Of a stretch of 7,695 nucleotides of DNA, positions 1 to 6,570 are shown in pieces. The notes under the pieces are model-generated. The model saw nothing but the letters and a program-made list of their open reading frames with translations, ran no database searches and was not told where the DNA came from. Each line of letters starts with the position of its first letter. Positions within the stretch are counted from its first letter, which is position 1. This stretch comes from Alphaproteobacteria bacterium (GTDB lineage: Bacteria > Pseudomonadota > Alphaproteobacteria > Reyranellales > Reyranellaceae), in the NCBI GenBank assembly GCA_013290035.1, contig JABCYT010000137.1, positions 1 through 7,695 on the forward strand, read 5' to 3'. A program made the translations under genes and the position numbers.

Positions 1-1068
1 TGCCGCCAGCATGACGGCGGCCACAATGCCGAGCAGGACGGCGTACAGCAGGGTGCGTGGCCGCAGCGGTCGCCACGCAACGCCGCTGCCGCCGCGTTCC
101 TTGGCTTGCTGATCGGCCAGCGTGTCCCAGCGGATGAGATCACGCGGCCGGTCGACCTTGCTCATGGTCTGGTTGCAGGCGTCGATGCAGAGACCGCAGC
201 CGATGCATTCGATCTGCTGGCCGTCGCGGATGTCGATGCCGGTCGGACAGACGGCGACGCACAGGTTGCAATCGACGCAGTCGCCGTGACCTTCCCAACC
301 GTCGCCCGCCTTGTGCTTGCCGCGCGGCTCGCCGCGCCACTTCTGATAGGTGACGATGACGCTCTGCTCGTCGAGCATGGCGGCCTGGAAGCGCGGCCAC
401 GGACACATGTAGGTGCAAACCTGCTCGCGCGCCCAGCCGGCCAGCATGTAGGTCGTCGCCGTGAAAAGGCCGATGAAGAAGTAGACTTCGAGCGAGGCCT
501 CGCCGCGGAAGATCTTCACCAGCGTGGTGGGCGCGTCGACGAAGTAGAAGATCCAGGCGCCGCCGGTCGCCGCGGCAATGGCGATCCAGACCGCATGCTT
601 CAGCCCTTTGCGCGCCGCCTTACCCGCCGACATCGGCGCGCGGTCGACCCGCATGCGCTCGTTGCGGTCGCCCTCGATGAGGCGTTCGACCAGCATGAAA
701 AGGTCGGTCCATACCGTCTGCGGACAGGCGAAGCCGCACCACACGCGGCCGAACAGCGCGGTGGCGAAGAACAGGCCGAACGCCGCCAGGATCAGGAAGC
801 CGGTGACGAAGTAGATTTCCTGCGGCCAGATGACGACGTCGAAAAACCAGCCGCGTCTTCCATCGAGGTCGATCAGGATCGCCTGGCCGGGCGCGTTGGG
901 GCCGCGGTCCCAGCGCAGCCACGGCACGAGGTAGTAGACGCCGAGCAGGACGACCAACGCCAACCACTTGACCCGCCGCCACAGGCCCTTGACCGCGCGC
1001 GGATAAACCTTGATGCGCGTGGCATAGAGTGGCGGAGGGGCCGTGTCGGCCCGGGTCTGGGCATCCAT
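1..1068 (-). CDS. ccoG: CcoG (FixG/RdxA family) cbb3 oxidase assembly ferredoxin, C-terminus cut by the window edge
   Basis: The minus-strand reading frame is open from ATG at 1068 to the left edge: 356 codons and no stop, so the C-terminal part (about a quarter of a family member of roughly 480 aa) is missing. CcoG is a membrane-bound iron-sulfur protein of cbb3 oxidase biogenesis, implicated in reducing Cu(II) to Cu(I) for delivery to the CcoN copper site. Visible here are membrane segments near residues 35-51, 85-107, 158-178, 194-213 and 340-356. There is a WCGFACPQT motif (C111, C115), a CTYMCPWPR motif (C218, C222), and two ferredoxin-type cluster motifs: C264/C267/C270/C274 followed by P, and C288/C291/C294/C298. 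This is the full set of cysteines expected for two [4Fe-4S] clusters. The gene starts 16 nt after the ccoP stop, with a GGGGA-like ribosome site, so it is probably cotranscribed with ccoNOQP. ccoH, ccoI and ccoS, which often follow, would lie outside the window. Identification is firm. Confidence 0.96.
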   Translation of the reverse strand, partial: MDAQTRADTAPPPLYATRIKVYPRAVKGLWRRVKWLALVVLLGVYYLVPWLRWDRGPNAPGQAILIDLDGRRGWFFDVVIWPQEIYFVTGFLILAAFGLFFATALFGRVWCGFACPQTVWTDLFMLVERLIEGDRNERMRVDRAPMSAGKAARKGLKHAVWIAIAAATGGAWIFYFVDAPTTLVKIFRGEASLEVYFFIGLFTATTYMLAGWAREQVCTYMCPWPRFQAAMLDEQSVIVTYQKWRGEPRGKHKAGDGWEGHGDCVDCNLCVAVCPTGIDIRDGQQIECIGCGLCIDACNQTMSKVDRPRDLIRWDTLADQQAKERGGSGVAWRPLRPRTLLYAVLLGIVAAVMLAA

Positions 1069-1084
1069 CGCGTCCCCGCGGCGC

Positions 1085-1945
1085 CTAGCGCCCGCCGCCC
1101 AGCGAATGAACGTAGACCGCCAGCATCTTGATGGTGGCGTCGTCCAGCCGCTGGCCCCAGGCCGGCATGCTGCCGTTGCGGGCAAAGAAGATTGACCTGT
1201 AGATCGAGTCGCGGTCGCCGCCATAGAGCCAGATGCCGTCGGTGAGGTTGGGCGCCCCGAGCTCCTGATTGCCCTTGCCGTCGGCCTGGTGGCAGGCGAC
1301 GCACTGCTCCTGCCAGATCTTGGCGCCCTCGGGCGTGGCCTTGCCGTGGCCCGACAGGCTCAGCACATAGTCCGTGACGGCGGCGACCTGAGGCGCGGTC
1401 AGAATCCCATCCGCCCCGAAGCGCGGCATCAGCGACTGCCGCGAGTTGTCGTCGGCGTTGCGCACGCCATGCTGGATGGTGGCGTAGATCTGATCGATGT
1501 TGCCGCCCCACAGCCAGTCGTCGTCGACCAAGTTGGGAAAGCCCGTGTTGCCGGCCCCGCCCGCGCCATGGCACTGCATGCAGTTGGTCTGGAAGGCCGA
1601 CCGACCGCCCGCCATGGCGAAATTGAAGAGCTCGGGGTCCTTGCGGATGTCGGCCAACGACGCCGCACGGATGCGGTCGACGAACGCGGCGCGCTCCTTG
1701 GCCTGGGCGTCGAGCTCGCGGGTCAGTTCCGTGCGGTTCGAATAGCCGAGCAGGCCCTGGGTATGGCCCGTGAACCACGGCCACGAGGGATAGAGCGCAC
1801 AGTAGACGACGGCGAACACGATGGTGACGTAGAAGGTGTAGACCCACCAGGTCGGCAACGGCGTATTCAGCTCCTTGATGCCATCCCATTCGTGGCCGGT
1901 CGTATCCTGGCCCGACAGCACGTCCTTCTCGATCTTGGTCGGCAT
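1085..1945 (-). CDS. ccoP: CcoP, diheme cytochrome c subunit III of cbb3 oxidase
   Basis: The gene encodes 286 aa, the normal length for CcoP with a single membrane anchor. The N-terminus has the usual form (GxEWDGIKELNTPLPTWW), then one membrane helix at about 33-54, then two periplasmic cytochrome c domains. The heme c attachment motifs are CMQCH at 122-126 and CVACH at 215-219. Likely axial methionines are M173 (in MPRFG) and M260 (in MPAWG). CcoP passes electrons from soluble cytochrome c or the bc1 complex, via CcoO, to the CcoN active site. The start ATG is preceded by GAGGA at a 6-nt spacing, and that site overlaps the ccoQ stop codon, which points to translational coupling. All expected ligands are present and nothing looks truncated. 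Confidence 0.98.
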   Translation of the reverse strand: MPTKIEKDVLSGQDTTGHEWDGIKELNTPLPTWWVYTFYVTIVFAVVYCALYPSWPWFTGHTQGLLGYSNRTELTRELDAQAKERAAFVDRIRAASLADIRKDPELFNFAMAGGRSAFQTNCMQCHGAGGAGNTGFPNLVDDDWLWGGNIDQIYATIQHGVRNADDNSRQSLMPRFGADGILTAPQVAAVTDYVLSLSGHGKATPEGAKIWQEQCVACHQADGKGNQELGAPNLTDGIWLYGGDRDSIYRSIFFARNGSMPAWGQRLDDATIKMLAVYVHSLGGGR

Positions 1946-1954
1946 GACGCGTCC

Positions 1955-2107
1955 TCAGTCTTCGTCGTTCAGCGGGATGCGGGCATCCTGTTCGAAGCGT
2001 TTGCGGTTGGCCGGACGCCAGGCCCAGCTCATGATGACGGCGAACACCAGCACCGCCCAGACGGTCCAGGCCGAGGCCAGGACTTCGCCCACAGAGTCCA
2101 AAGTCAT
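1955..2107 (-). CDS. ccoQ: CcoQ, small membrane subunit of cbb3 oxidase
   Basis: This is a 50-aa protein between ccoO and ccoP, in the standard position and of the usual size for CcoQ. It has one membrane helix (about residues 13-30, rich in W, A, V and L), then a short basic stretch (RPANRKRF) and the typical acidic tail ending in DARIPLNDED. CcoQ stabilises the assembled oxidase, for example the association of CcoP with the core. Two in-frame ATGs exist, at 2113 and 2107. I chose 2107 because GGGGAG (2119-2114) directly abuts the first ATG but lies 6 nt ahead of the second. The longer form would add only Met-Asn. The gene begins 11 nt after the ccoO stop and ends 9 nt before ccoP. Confidence 0.93.
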   Translation of the reverse strand: MTLDSVGEVLASAWTVWAVLVFAVIMSWAWRPANRKRFEQDARIPLNDED

Positions 2108-2113
2108 GTTCAT

Positions 2114-2119
2114 CTCCCC
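2114..2119 (-). promoter_or_regulatory. Ribosome binding site of ccoQ that decides its start
   Basis: GGGGAG on the minus strand shares its first G with the ccoO TAG stop codon. It touches the ATG at 2113 with no spacer but stands 6 nt from the ATG at 2107, so the second ATG is the better start. The overlap with the ccoO stop suggests coupled translation. Confidence 0.7.
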
Positions 2120-2844
2120 TATTGCCGCAGCCGCTCGGGCGGCAGGTCGCCGAAGCGCACCAGCGTTCCCATCATCTGCAGGTAGGCGATCAGGGCATCG
2201 AGCTCGGTGATGGCTTCGGACTGGCCGTTGAACTTGCCGACGACGGCGCGCGGATAGCGCTTCAGCAGCGCCGTCGGATCGGCGTCGGGATTGACCTGCG
2301 CCACGAGGTCGGCGCGGGCATTGGCGATCATCTCGTCGCTGTAGGGCGTGCCGACGGCGCGCAGCGCCTTGAGATGGTCGGCTATGTCGGCGTAGTCGAG
2401 CTTGCGTTGGGCAAGGAACGGATAGGCCGGCATGACGCTTTCCGGCACGACGGCGCGTGGCGAGACGAGGTGGGCGACGTGCCAGTCGTTGGAGTAGCGC
2501 CCGCCGACCCGCGCGAGGTCCGGCCCGGTGCGCTTGGAGCCCCACTGGAACGGCCTGTCGTACATGCTCTCGGCGGCGAGGCTGTAGGGACCGTAGCGCT
2601 CGACCTCGTCCTTGAACGGGCGGATCTGCTGGCTGTGGCAGAGGTAACAGCCCTCGCGCACGTAGATGTTGCGGCCCATCTGCTCGAGCGGGCTGTAGGG
2701 ACGAACGCCGTCGACGCGCTCGATCGTGCTCTCGATGGTGAACAGCGGGATGATCTGCACCAGCCCGCCGATCGACACCGTGATCAGGGTCAGCACCACC
2801 ATGAGGATGACGTTCTTCTCGATCGTCTCGTGACGAATGAACAT
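2119..2844 (-). CDS. ccoO: CcoO, monoheme cytochrome c subunit II of cbb3 oxidase
   Basis: The gene encodes 241 aa, the usual length for CcoO. There is one N-terminal membrane helix (about 11-34), followed by a periplasmic cytochrome c domain. The heme c motif is CYLCH at 66-70 in the family context [16 protein letters not shown], and the likely axial methionine is M138 in VMPAYPFL. The family motif [19 protein letters not shown] follows the heme motif. CcoO relays electrons from CcoP to the heme b / heme b3-CuB centre of CcoN. The start at 2844 has a perfect AGGAGG site 6 nt upstream (2856-2851) that overlaps the ccoN stop codon. Length, ligands and position agree, so the identification is firm. 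Confidence 0.98.
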   Translation of the reverse strand: MFIRHETIEKNVILMVVLTLITVSIGGLVQIIPLFTIESTIERVDGVRPYSPLEQMGRNIYVREGCYLCHSQQIRPFKDEVERYGPYSLAAESMYDRPFQWGSKRTGPDLARVGGRYSNDWHVAHLVSPRAVVPESVMPAYPFLAQRKLDYADIADHLKALRAVGTPYSDEMIANARADLVAQVNPDADPTALLKRYPRAVVGKFNGQSEAITELDALIAYLQMMGTLVRFGDLPPERLRQ

Positions 2845-2850
2845 GGCGCG

Positions 2851-2857
2851 CCTCCTA
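2851..2857 (-). promoter_or_regulatory. Ribosome binding site of ccoO overlapping the ccoN stop codon
   Basis: TAGGAGG on the minus strand: the TAG stop of ccoN supplies the first AG of a perfect AGGAGG, which stands 6 nt before the ccoO ATG. A ribosome ending ccoN would be placed directly on the ccoO start signal, consistent with coupled synthesis of the two core subunits. Confidence 0.75.
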
Positions 2858-4318
2858 AGCCGCGACGGCCTGGCGGGTCGCGTCGGCTGCCGCTTCGGGC
2901 TCGCCGCGCACCGTGCGCCACATGTTGTAGGCCATGATCAAGCCGCCGCTCAGGAAGAACACGCCGCCCAGCAGACGGATCACGTAGAACGGATGCATCG
3001 CCGCGACGGTTTCGACGAACGAGTATTGCAGGAAGCCCAGCTCGTCGTAGGCGCGCCACATCAGGCCCTGCATGATGCCGCTCACCCACATCGCCGTGAT
3101 GTAGAGAACGATGCCGATGGTGGCGATCCAGTAGTGCCAGCCGATCAGCCGCGTCGACCACATCGCCGGCCGATTCCACATCTTGGGCACCAGATAGTAC
3201 ATCGTGCCGAACACGATGAAGGCCACCCAGCCCAGCGCGCCGGAATGGACGTGGCCGATCGTCCAGTCGGTGTAATGGCTGAGCGAGTTCACCGCCTTGA
3301 TCGACATGACCGGGCCCTCGAAGGTCGCCATGCCGTAGAAGCCGACGGCGGTCACCGAAAAGCGCAGGCCGGGATCGGTGCGCAGCTTGTCCCACGCGCC
3401 GGAGAGTGTCATCAGGCCGTTAATCATGCCGCCCCAGCTCGGCATCCACAGCATCACCGAGAACACCATGCCGAGCGTCTGCGCCCAGTCGGGCAGCGAC
3501 GTGTAATGCAGGTGGTGCGGGCCGGCCCAGATGTAGAGGAACACCAGCGACCAGAAGTGCACGATCGACAGCCGGTAGGAGTAGATCGGCCGGTTCGCCG
3601 CCTTGGGGATGTAATAGTACATCATGCCGAGGAACGCCGCGGTGAGGAAGAAACCGACCGCGTTGTGGCCGTACCACCACTGGATCATGGCGTCCTGCAC
3701 GCCCGACCAGGCGCCGTAGCTCTTGGTGCCGGCGAACGACACCGGCACCGCCAGATTGTTGACGATGTGCAGCATGGCGATGGTGATGATGAAGGCGAGG
3801 TAGAACCAGTTGGCGACGTAGATGTGCGGCTCCTCGCGCTTCAGCACCGTGCCGAGATAGGCCACGAGATAGGCCACCCAGACGATGGTGAGCCAGAGGT
3901 CGGCGTACCATTCGGGCTCGGCGTATTCCTTGCTCTGGGTGATGCCCATCAGGTAGCCGCTCGCCGCGACGACGATGAAGAGCTGGTAGCCCAGCAGCAC
4001 GAACCAGCCGAGCGGCGCGCCGCCGAACAGACGCGTGCGACAGGTGCGCTGCACGACGTGGAAGGCCGTGCCGATCAGGGCGGTGCCGCCGAAGGCGAAG
4101 ATCGCCGCCGAGGTGTGCAACGGGCGCAGGCGGCCGAACGTCAGATACTCGCTGTCGAAGCTCAGTTGCGGCCACACCAGCTGGGCGGCGATCACGACGC
4201 CCGCCGAGAAGGCGACGATGCCCCAGAACATGGTGAGCACAAGGGCTGCGCGGATGACGTCCTCGACATAGCGTGGGGCCGGCCGGTGGTCGGCGCTAAC
4301 GACGGCTTGGCTCGACAT
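2855..4318 (-). CDS. ccoN: CcoN, catalytic subunit I of cbb3-type cytochrome c oxidase
   Basis: This 487-aa heme-copper oxidase subunit I reduces O2 to water at a heme b3-CuB centre and pumps protons. It has the many hydrophobic helices expected of the 12-helix family. Ligands can be placed: H68 (in RPLHTSAA) and H358 for the low-spin heme b, H356 for heme b3 (both in TIGHVHSG), and H218 ([10 protein letters not shown]) with H268/H269 (GPHHLHYT) for CuB. Y262 in LYIWAGP is the likely tyrosine cross-linked to a CuB histidine, which in this class sits on a different helix from that of the aa3 oxidases. E334 (in ATFEGPVMS) matches the conserved glutamate near the active site. The start ATG has GGGGAG 5 nt upstream. 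It is the first gene of the ccoNOQPG operon, with a FixK/FNR box 56 nt ahead. No key residue is missing. Confidence 0.99.
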   Translation of the reverse strand: MSSQAVVSADHRPAPRYVEDVIRAALVLTMFWGIVAFSAGVVIAAQLVWPQLSFDSEYLTFGRLRPLHTSAAIFAFGGTALIGTAFHVVQRTCRTRLFGGAPLGWFVLLGYQLFIVVAASGYLMGITQSKEYAEPEWYADLWLTIVWVAYLVAYLGTVLKREEPHIYVANWFYLAFIITIAMLHIVNNLAVPVSFAGTKSYGAWSGVQDAMIQWWYGHNAVGFFLTAAFLGMMYYYIPKAANRPIYSYRLSIVHFWSLVFLYIWAGPHHLHYTSLPDWAQTLGMVFSVMLWMPSWGGMINGLMTLSGAWDKLRTDPGLRFSVTAVGFYGMATFEGPVMSIKAVNSLSHYTDWTIGHVHSGALGWVAFIVFGTMYYLVPKMWNRPAMWSTRLIGWHYWIATIGIVLYITAMWVSGIMQGLMWRAYDELGFLQYSFVETVAAMHPFYVIRLLGGVFFLSGGLIMAYNMWRTVRGEPEAAADATRQAVAA

Positions 4319-4373
4319 GCTTTCTCCCCACGCTGGTATCGCCCCACCCTAGAGGGCGCCCTGTCGCGCGCCC

Positions 4374-4387
4374 TTGATTTGGGTCAA
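4374..4387. promoter_or_regulatory. FNR/FixK-type box in the ccoN / DUF2189 divergent promoter region
   Basis: TTGAT-TTGG-GTCAA fits the TTGA-N6-TCAA pattern bound by FNR, Anr and FixK regulators (consensus TTGAT-N4-ATCAA). It lies almost in the middle of the 121-nt region between two divergent starts: 55 nt from ccoN and 52 nt from the DUF2189 gene. If activation occurs from the usual -41.5 position, transcripts in both directions would have leaders of about 20 nt. One site could therefore serve both genes. This is inference from pattern and spacing. Confidence 0.85.
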
Positions 4388-4425
4388 GGCCGGCCCGCGT
4401 CGTCGTGGCTCAATTCATGGGGCGC

Positions 4426-4431
4426 AGGAGG
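4426..4431 (+). promoter_or_regulatory. Ribosome binding site of the DUF2189 gene
   Basis: A perfect AGGAGG stands 8 nt before the ATG at 4440. It fixes the start there rather than at the upstream ATG at 4374 in the same frame, which begins inside the FNR/FixK box and has no such site. Confidence 0.7.
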
Positions 4432-4439
4432 AAACGAAC

Positions 4440-5237
4440 ATGAGCGAGACCGTCGACGTCTTTCGCGCGCCGCAGCCGCGCATACGACTGGTTCCCGTGG
4501 ACCGTCCGTGGGCGTGGCTCGCGGCGGGCTGGCGCGATCTGTGGGCCGCGCCGGCGAGCAGTCTGGCCTACGGCGCGGCGGCGGTTCTCGCCGGGTGGCT
4601 GGCCATCGCCCTGCTGCTGTGGGCCGACCTGCCCTACCTGGTGCTGCCGCTCAGTGCCGGCTTCTTCTTCGTCGGCCCCTTCATGGCCGTCGGCCTCTAC
4701 GAAATCAGCCGCCGCCTCGAAGCCGGCCTGCCCGTCCACGGCGAGTCGACCTGGCGCGCCTGGCGCCGCAACCCCGACCAGATCGCCCTGATGGGCTTGC
4801 TGCTCCTGCTGTTGCACCTCGCCTGGATGCGCGCCGCGCAACTGCTGTTTGCGCTCTTCGAGTGGCCAACCGTGCCGTCATGGGATCGCTTCATGGACCT
4901 CGCCTGGCATTCGGCGCGCAGCCTGCCGTTCCTCGCCGTCGGCGTGGCGCTGGGCGCCGTGCTGGCGGGCGTGGCCTTCGCCATCGGCGCATTCTCGATG
5001 CCCTACCTGCTCGACCGGCGGAGCGCCAATCTGTTCGAGGCGATCGCCACCTCGGTCACCGCCGTGCGACTCAATATCCGGCCGATGGTGCTGTGGGCGA
5101 GCCTGATCGTGATCCTGGTGGCGCTCGCCATGGTGCCGGTCCTGCTCGGCCTCGTCGTCGTGCTGCCTGTCGTCGCCCATGCGAGCTGGCACGCTTACCG
5201 CGATATCGTGCGTTTCGAACCAGCGCCCGCCGTTTGA
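4440..5237 (+). CDS. DUF2189 family integral membrane protein
   Basis: The 265-aa protein has about five to six membrane segments, near residues 40-61, 65-87, 115-139, 163-186 and 216-248 (the last possibly two). It resembles the DUF2189 (COG5473) family of predicted inner-membrane proteins. The features seen are an N-terminal W-x-L-x-x-GW-x-DL pattern followed by a short-loop SLAYG, a GPFMAVGLYEISRR motif at 79-92, and an FSMPYLLDRR motif at 185-194. No enzymatic motif or metal-binding cluster is visible. The function of the family is unknown to me. The gene is divergent from ccoN and shares its FNR/FixK box, so it is probably produced at low oxygen. A role in oxidase assembly or membrane adaptation is only a guess. 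Its TGA stop lies inside the next FNR box, which serves hsp20 78 nt downstream. Confidence 0.85.
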   Translation: MSETVDVFRAPQPRIRLVPVDRPWAWLAAGWRDLWAAPASSLAYGAAAVLAGWLAIALLLWADLPYLVLPLSAGFFFVGPFMAVGLYEISRRLEAGLPVHGESTWRAWRRNPDQIALMGLLLLLLHLAWMRAAQLLFALFEWPTVPSWDRFMDLAWHSARSLPFLAVGVALGAVLAGVAFAIGAFSMPYLLDRRSANLFEAIATSVTAVRLNIRPMVLWASLIVILVALAMVPVLLGLVVVLPVVAHASWHAYRDIVRFEPAPAV

Positions 5238-5247
5238 TCCGCATCAA
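5234..5247 (+). promoter_or_regulatory. FNR/FixK-type box upstream of hsp20
   Basis: TTGAT-CCGC-ATCAA is a perfect match to the FNR consensus arms (TTGAT-N4-ATCAA). It overlaps the TGA stop of the DUF2189 gene (5235-5237). Its centre is about 75 nt before the hsp20 start. With activation from -41.5, transcription would begin near 5282 and give a leader of about 34 nt, which is well placed for hsp20. Confidence 0.85.
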
Positions 5248-5304
5248 GTCAAGCCGAGACGGCAAAGCGTAAGAGTCGCCGTGGTTTCGTTTGTAATCCA
5301 CAAC

Positions 5305-5309
5305 GGAGG
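5305..5309 (+). promoter_or_regulatory. Ribosome binding site of hsp20 that decides its start
   Basis: GGAGG immediately abuts an ATG at 5310 and stands 6 nt before a second in-frame ATG at 5316. The spacing favours 5316. The arrangement is the same as at ccoQ. Confidence 0.7.
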
Positions 5310-5315
5310 ATGACC

Positions 5316-5795
5316 ATGAGCGAAGGAAAATCTGTCACCACGCCACGCAGCCTGATGCCGTTTGGCGGCGACTTCGACCAGCTCTTCAATCGTGCGATGC
5401 GCAACTGGCCGTTCAACTGGCCCGAGATCGCGCCGCCCAGCGAGCCCCGCGCGCTGCGGGTCTTCGATCACGTGCCCAAGGTCGAGGTGAAGGAAGACGG
5501 CAAGACCTACAATGTCAGCGTCGAACTGCCCGGGCTGGACGAGAAGGACGTGAAGGTCCAGCTCGAAGACGACATGCTCACCATCTCCGGCGAGAAGAAG
5601 GTCGAACGCAGCGACGACAAGACCCACTACTCGGAGCGCAGTTACGGCAGCTTCACGCGCGCTTTCACCCTGCCGGCCGACGCCGATCGCAACGCCATCT
5701 CGGCGCGCTTCGCCAAGGGCGTGCTCACGCTCGAGATCCCGAAGAGCGCCAATCCTTCGGCCCAGGTGAAACAGGTCGACGTCAAGGCCGGCTAG
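5316..5795 (+). CDS. Hsp20 family small heat-shock protein
   Basis: The 159-aa protein has an alpha-crystallin domain at about residues 52-143. Typical family signatures are VELPGLDEKDVKVQLEDD (69-86), LTISGEKK (88-95), YGSFTRAFTLP (110-120) and the near-invariant A-x-x-x-x-GVL of the domain end (ARFAKGVLTLEIPK, 130-143). The short N-terminal arm has aromatic residues (PFGGDFDQLFNRAM, WPFNWP) that would take part in client binding and oligomer contacts. The C-terminus has only a weak V-x-V (VDV) in place of a clear I-x-I motif. Such proteins are ATP-independent holdases that keep unfolding proteins soluble in the cytoplasm. The ATG at 5316 was chosen over 5310 from ribosome-site spacing. A consensus FNR box lies upstream, so low oxygen rather than heat alone probably controls it. 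I see no ROSE-type leader or heat-shock promoter, but cannot exclude one. Confidence 0.95.
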   Translation: MSEGKSVTTPRSLMPFGGDFDQLFNRAMRNWPFNWPEIAPPSEPRALRVFDHVPKVEVKEDGKTYNVSVELPGLDEKDVKVQLEDDMLTISGEKKVERSDDKTHYSERSYGSFTRAFTLPADADRNAISARFAKGVLTLEIPKSANPSAQVKQVDVKAG

Positions 5796-6532
5796 GCCTG
5801 GAATCGCTGGCTCGCCAGCGCCAGCAGCAACAGGGCGTTGGCGAGCAGCAGGGGTGTGGCGATCCACCGTGTCACGCCGCGCAGCCGGCGACGGACGATG
5901 AGCCCGGCCCACCCGACCGCGATCAAGGCGGGCACGGTGCCCAAGGCAAAAGCGGCCATGGCCAGGGCGCCGCCCGCGGCCGATGCCGTTCCTGCGGCCG
6001 CCGCCAGCGCGCCATAGAGCAGGCCGCACGGCAAGAGACCGAGCACGAGCCCCAGCGCATAGCGTGCGGCCGGCCCGTGCGACGTCGACAGCGGTGCCGT
6101 AAGGTGCGCCAGCATGCCGGCCAGCGGCGAGGCGGCGCCGAGCGCCAGTCCCACGGCCTGCAGGGCCATCAGGACGGCGGCGAGTGCCAGCATCGTGGCC
6201 GACAGCCAGGCAAAGCCGGTCGTCGAGGCGAAGACCGCCGTGGCGGCGCCGGCGATGGCGCCCAGCGCCGTGTAGGTCGTGAGCCTGCCCAAATGGTAGG
6301 GCGCAAGTGCGCCGCCGGCGAGCCGACGCCATTCGCCGTAACTGCCGCGCCCCGAGCGGTCTGCGTCCGCGATGACCTGAGTGAGGACGAACGGGCCGCA
6401 CATGCCGACACAGTGCACCAGGCTGCCCGCCAGACCGGCCAGGAACAGCGACAGCGGCAGGCCGGCCGGCAGAGACGACAGGCTGCGCAGCCCATGCCCG
6501 CAAAGTGCGGTCAATTCGGAGATCGAGTCCAT
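5792..6532 (-). CDS. TauE/SafE-like (DsbD_2-type, COG2836) membrane protein, candidate metal or thiol transport protein
   Basis: The 246-aa protein has about six membrane segments (near 24-39, 84-104, 107-132, 157-180, 184-207 and 225-240). Its motifs match the sulfite exporter TauE/SafE / DsbD_2 group. They are GSLVHCVGMCGPFV at 36-49 (H40, C41, M44, C45), YHLGRLTTY at 79-87, and LGLLPCGLLYGAL at 164-176 (P168, C169). Genes of this group often sit near cbb3 oxidase assembly genes. The Cys/His/Met residues within the membrane suggest metal (perhaps copper) or reducing-equivalent transfer, but the substrate is unknown and the automatic label sulfite exporter should not be taken literally. The ribosome site before the ATG at 6532 is weak, so the start could be slightly different. 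A TTG at 6514 is an alternative that leaves all motifs intact. The gene converges with hsp20 and is divergent from the UspA gene. Confidence 0.85.
   Translation of the reverse strand: MDSISELTALCGHGLRSLSSLPAGLPLSLFLAGLAGSLVHCVGMCGPFVLTQVIADADRSGRGSYGEWRRLAGGALAPYHLGRLTTYTALGAIAGAATAVFASTTGFAWLSATMLALAAVLMALQAVGLALGAASPLAGMLAHLTAPLSTSHGPAARYALGLVLGLLPCGLLYGALAAAAGTASAAGGALAMAAFALGTVPALIAVGWAGLIVRRRLRGVTRWIATPLLLANALLLLALASQRFQA
5805..5820. terminator. GC-rich hairpin just past the hsp20 stop, possible weak terminator
   Basis: CGCTGG-CTCG-CCAGCG (a 7-bp perfect inverted repeat if the loop is reduced to 2 nt) starts 10 nt after the hsp20 stop. It lies within the last codons of the convergent TauE/SafE-like gene. 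No T-run follows on the plus strand, so it would not be a classic intrinsic terminator. A smaller AGGCC-GGCTA-GGCCT inverted repeat (5785-5799) spans the two stop codons. Confidence 0.25.
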
Positions 6533-6570
6533 GGCCGATATCCACTACACCACACAAGGCCGCGTCCCAC

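Noticed and set aside
106..1131. Plus-strand ORF of 341 codons
   Set aside because: It is antisense to ccoG, whose minus-strand frame carries all the iron-sulfur and membrane motifs; a shadow frame.
1..4318. Possible unusual variant of the cbb3 oxidase
   Set aside because: All heme, CuB and tyrosine positions, the subunit lengths and the gene order are canonical; nothing in the subunits departs from the known family.
4374..4439. Upstream extension of the DUF2189 protein to the ATG at 4374
   Set aside because: That ATG begins within the FNR/FixK box and lacks a ribosome site, while AGGAGG precedes the ATG at 4440; the added residues are not family-like.
2837..5272. Open reading frame of 811 codons on the plus strand
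   Set aside because: It lies antisense to ccoN and then runs in another frame through the DUF2189 gene. The translation is Arg/His/Asp/Gly-rich without domain features, typical of the shadow frame of GC-rich genes.
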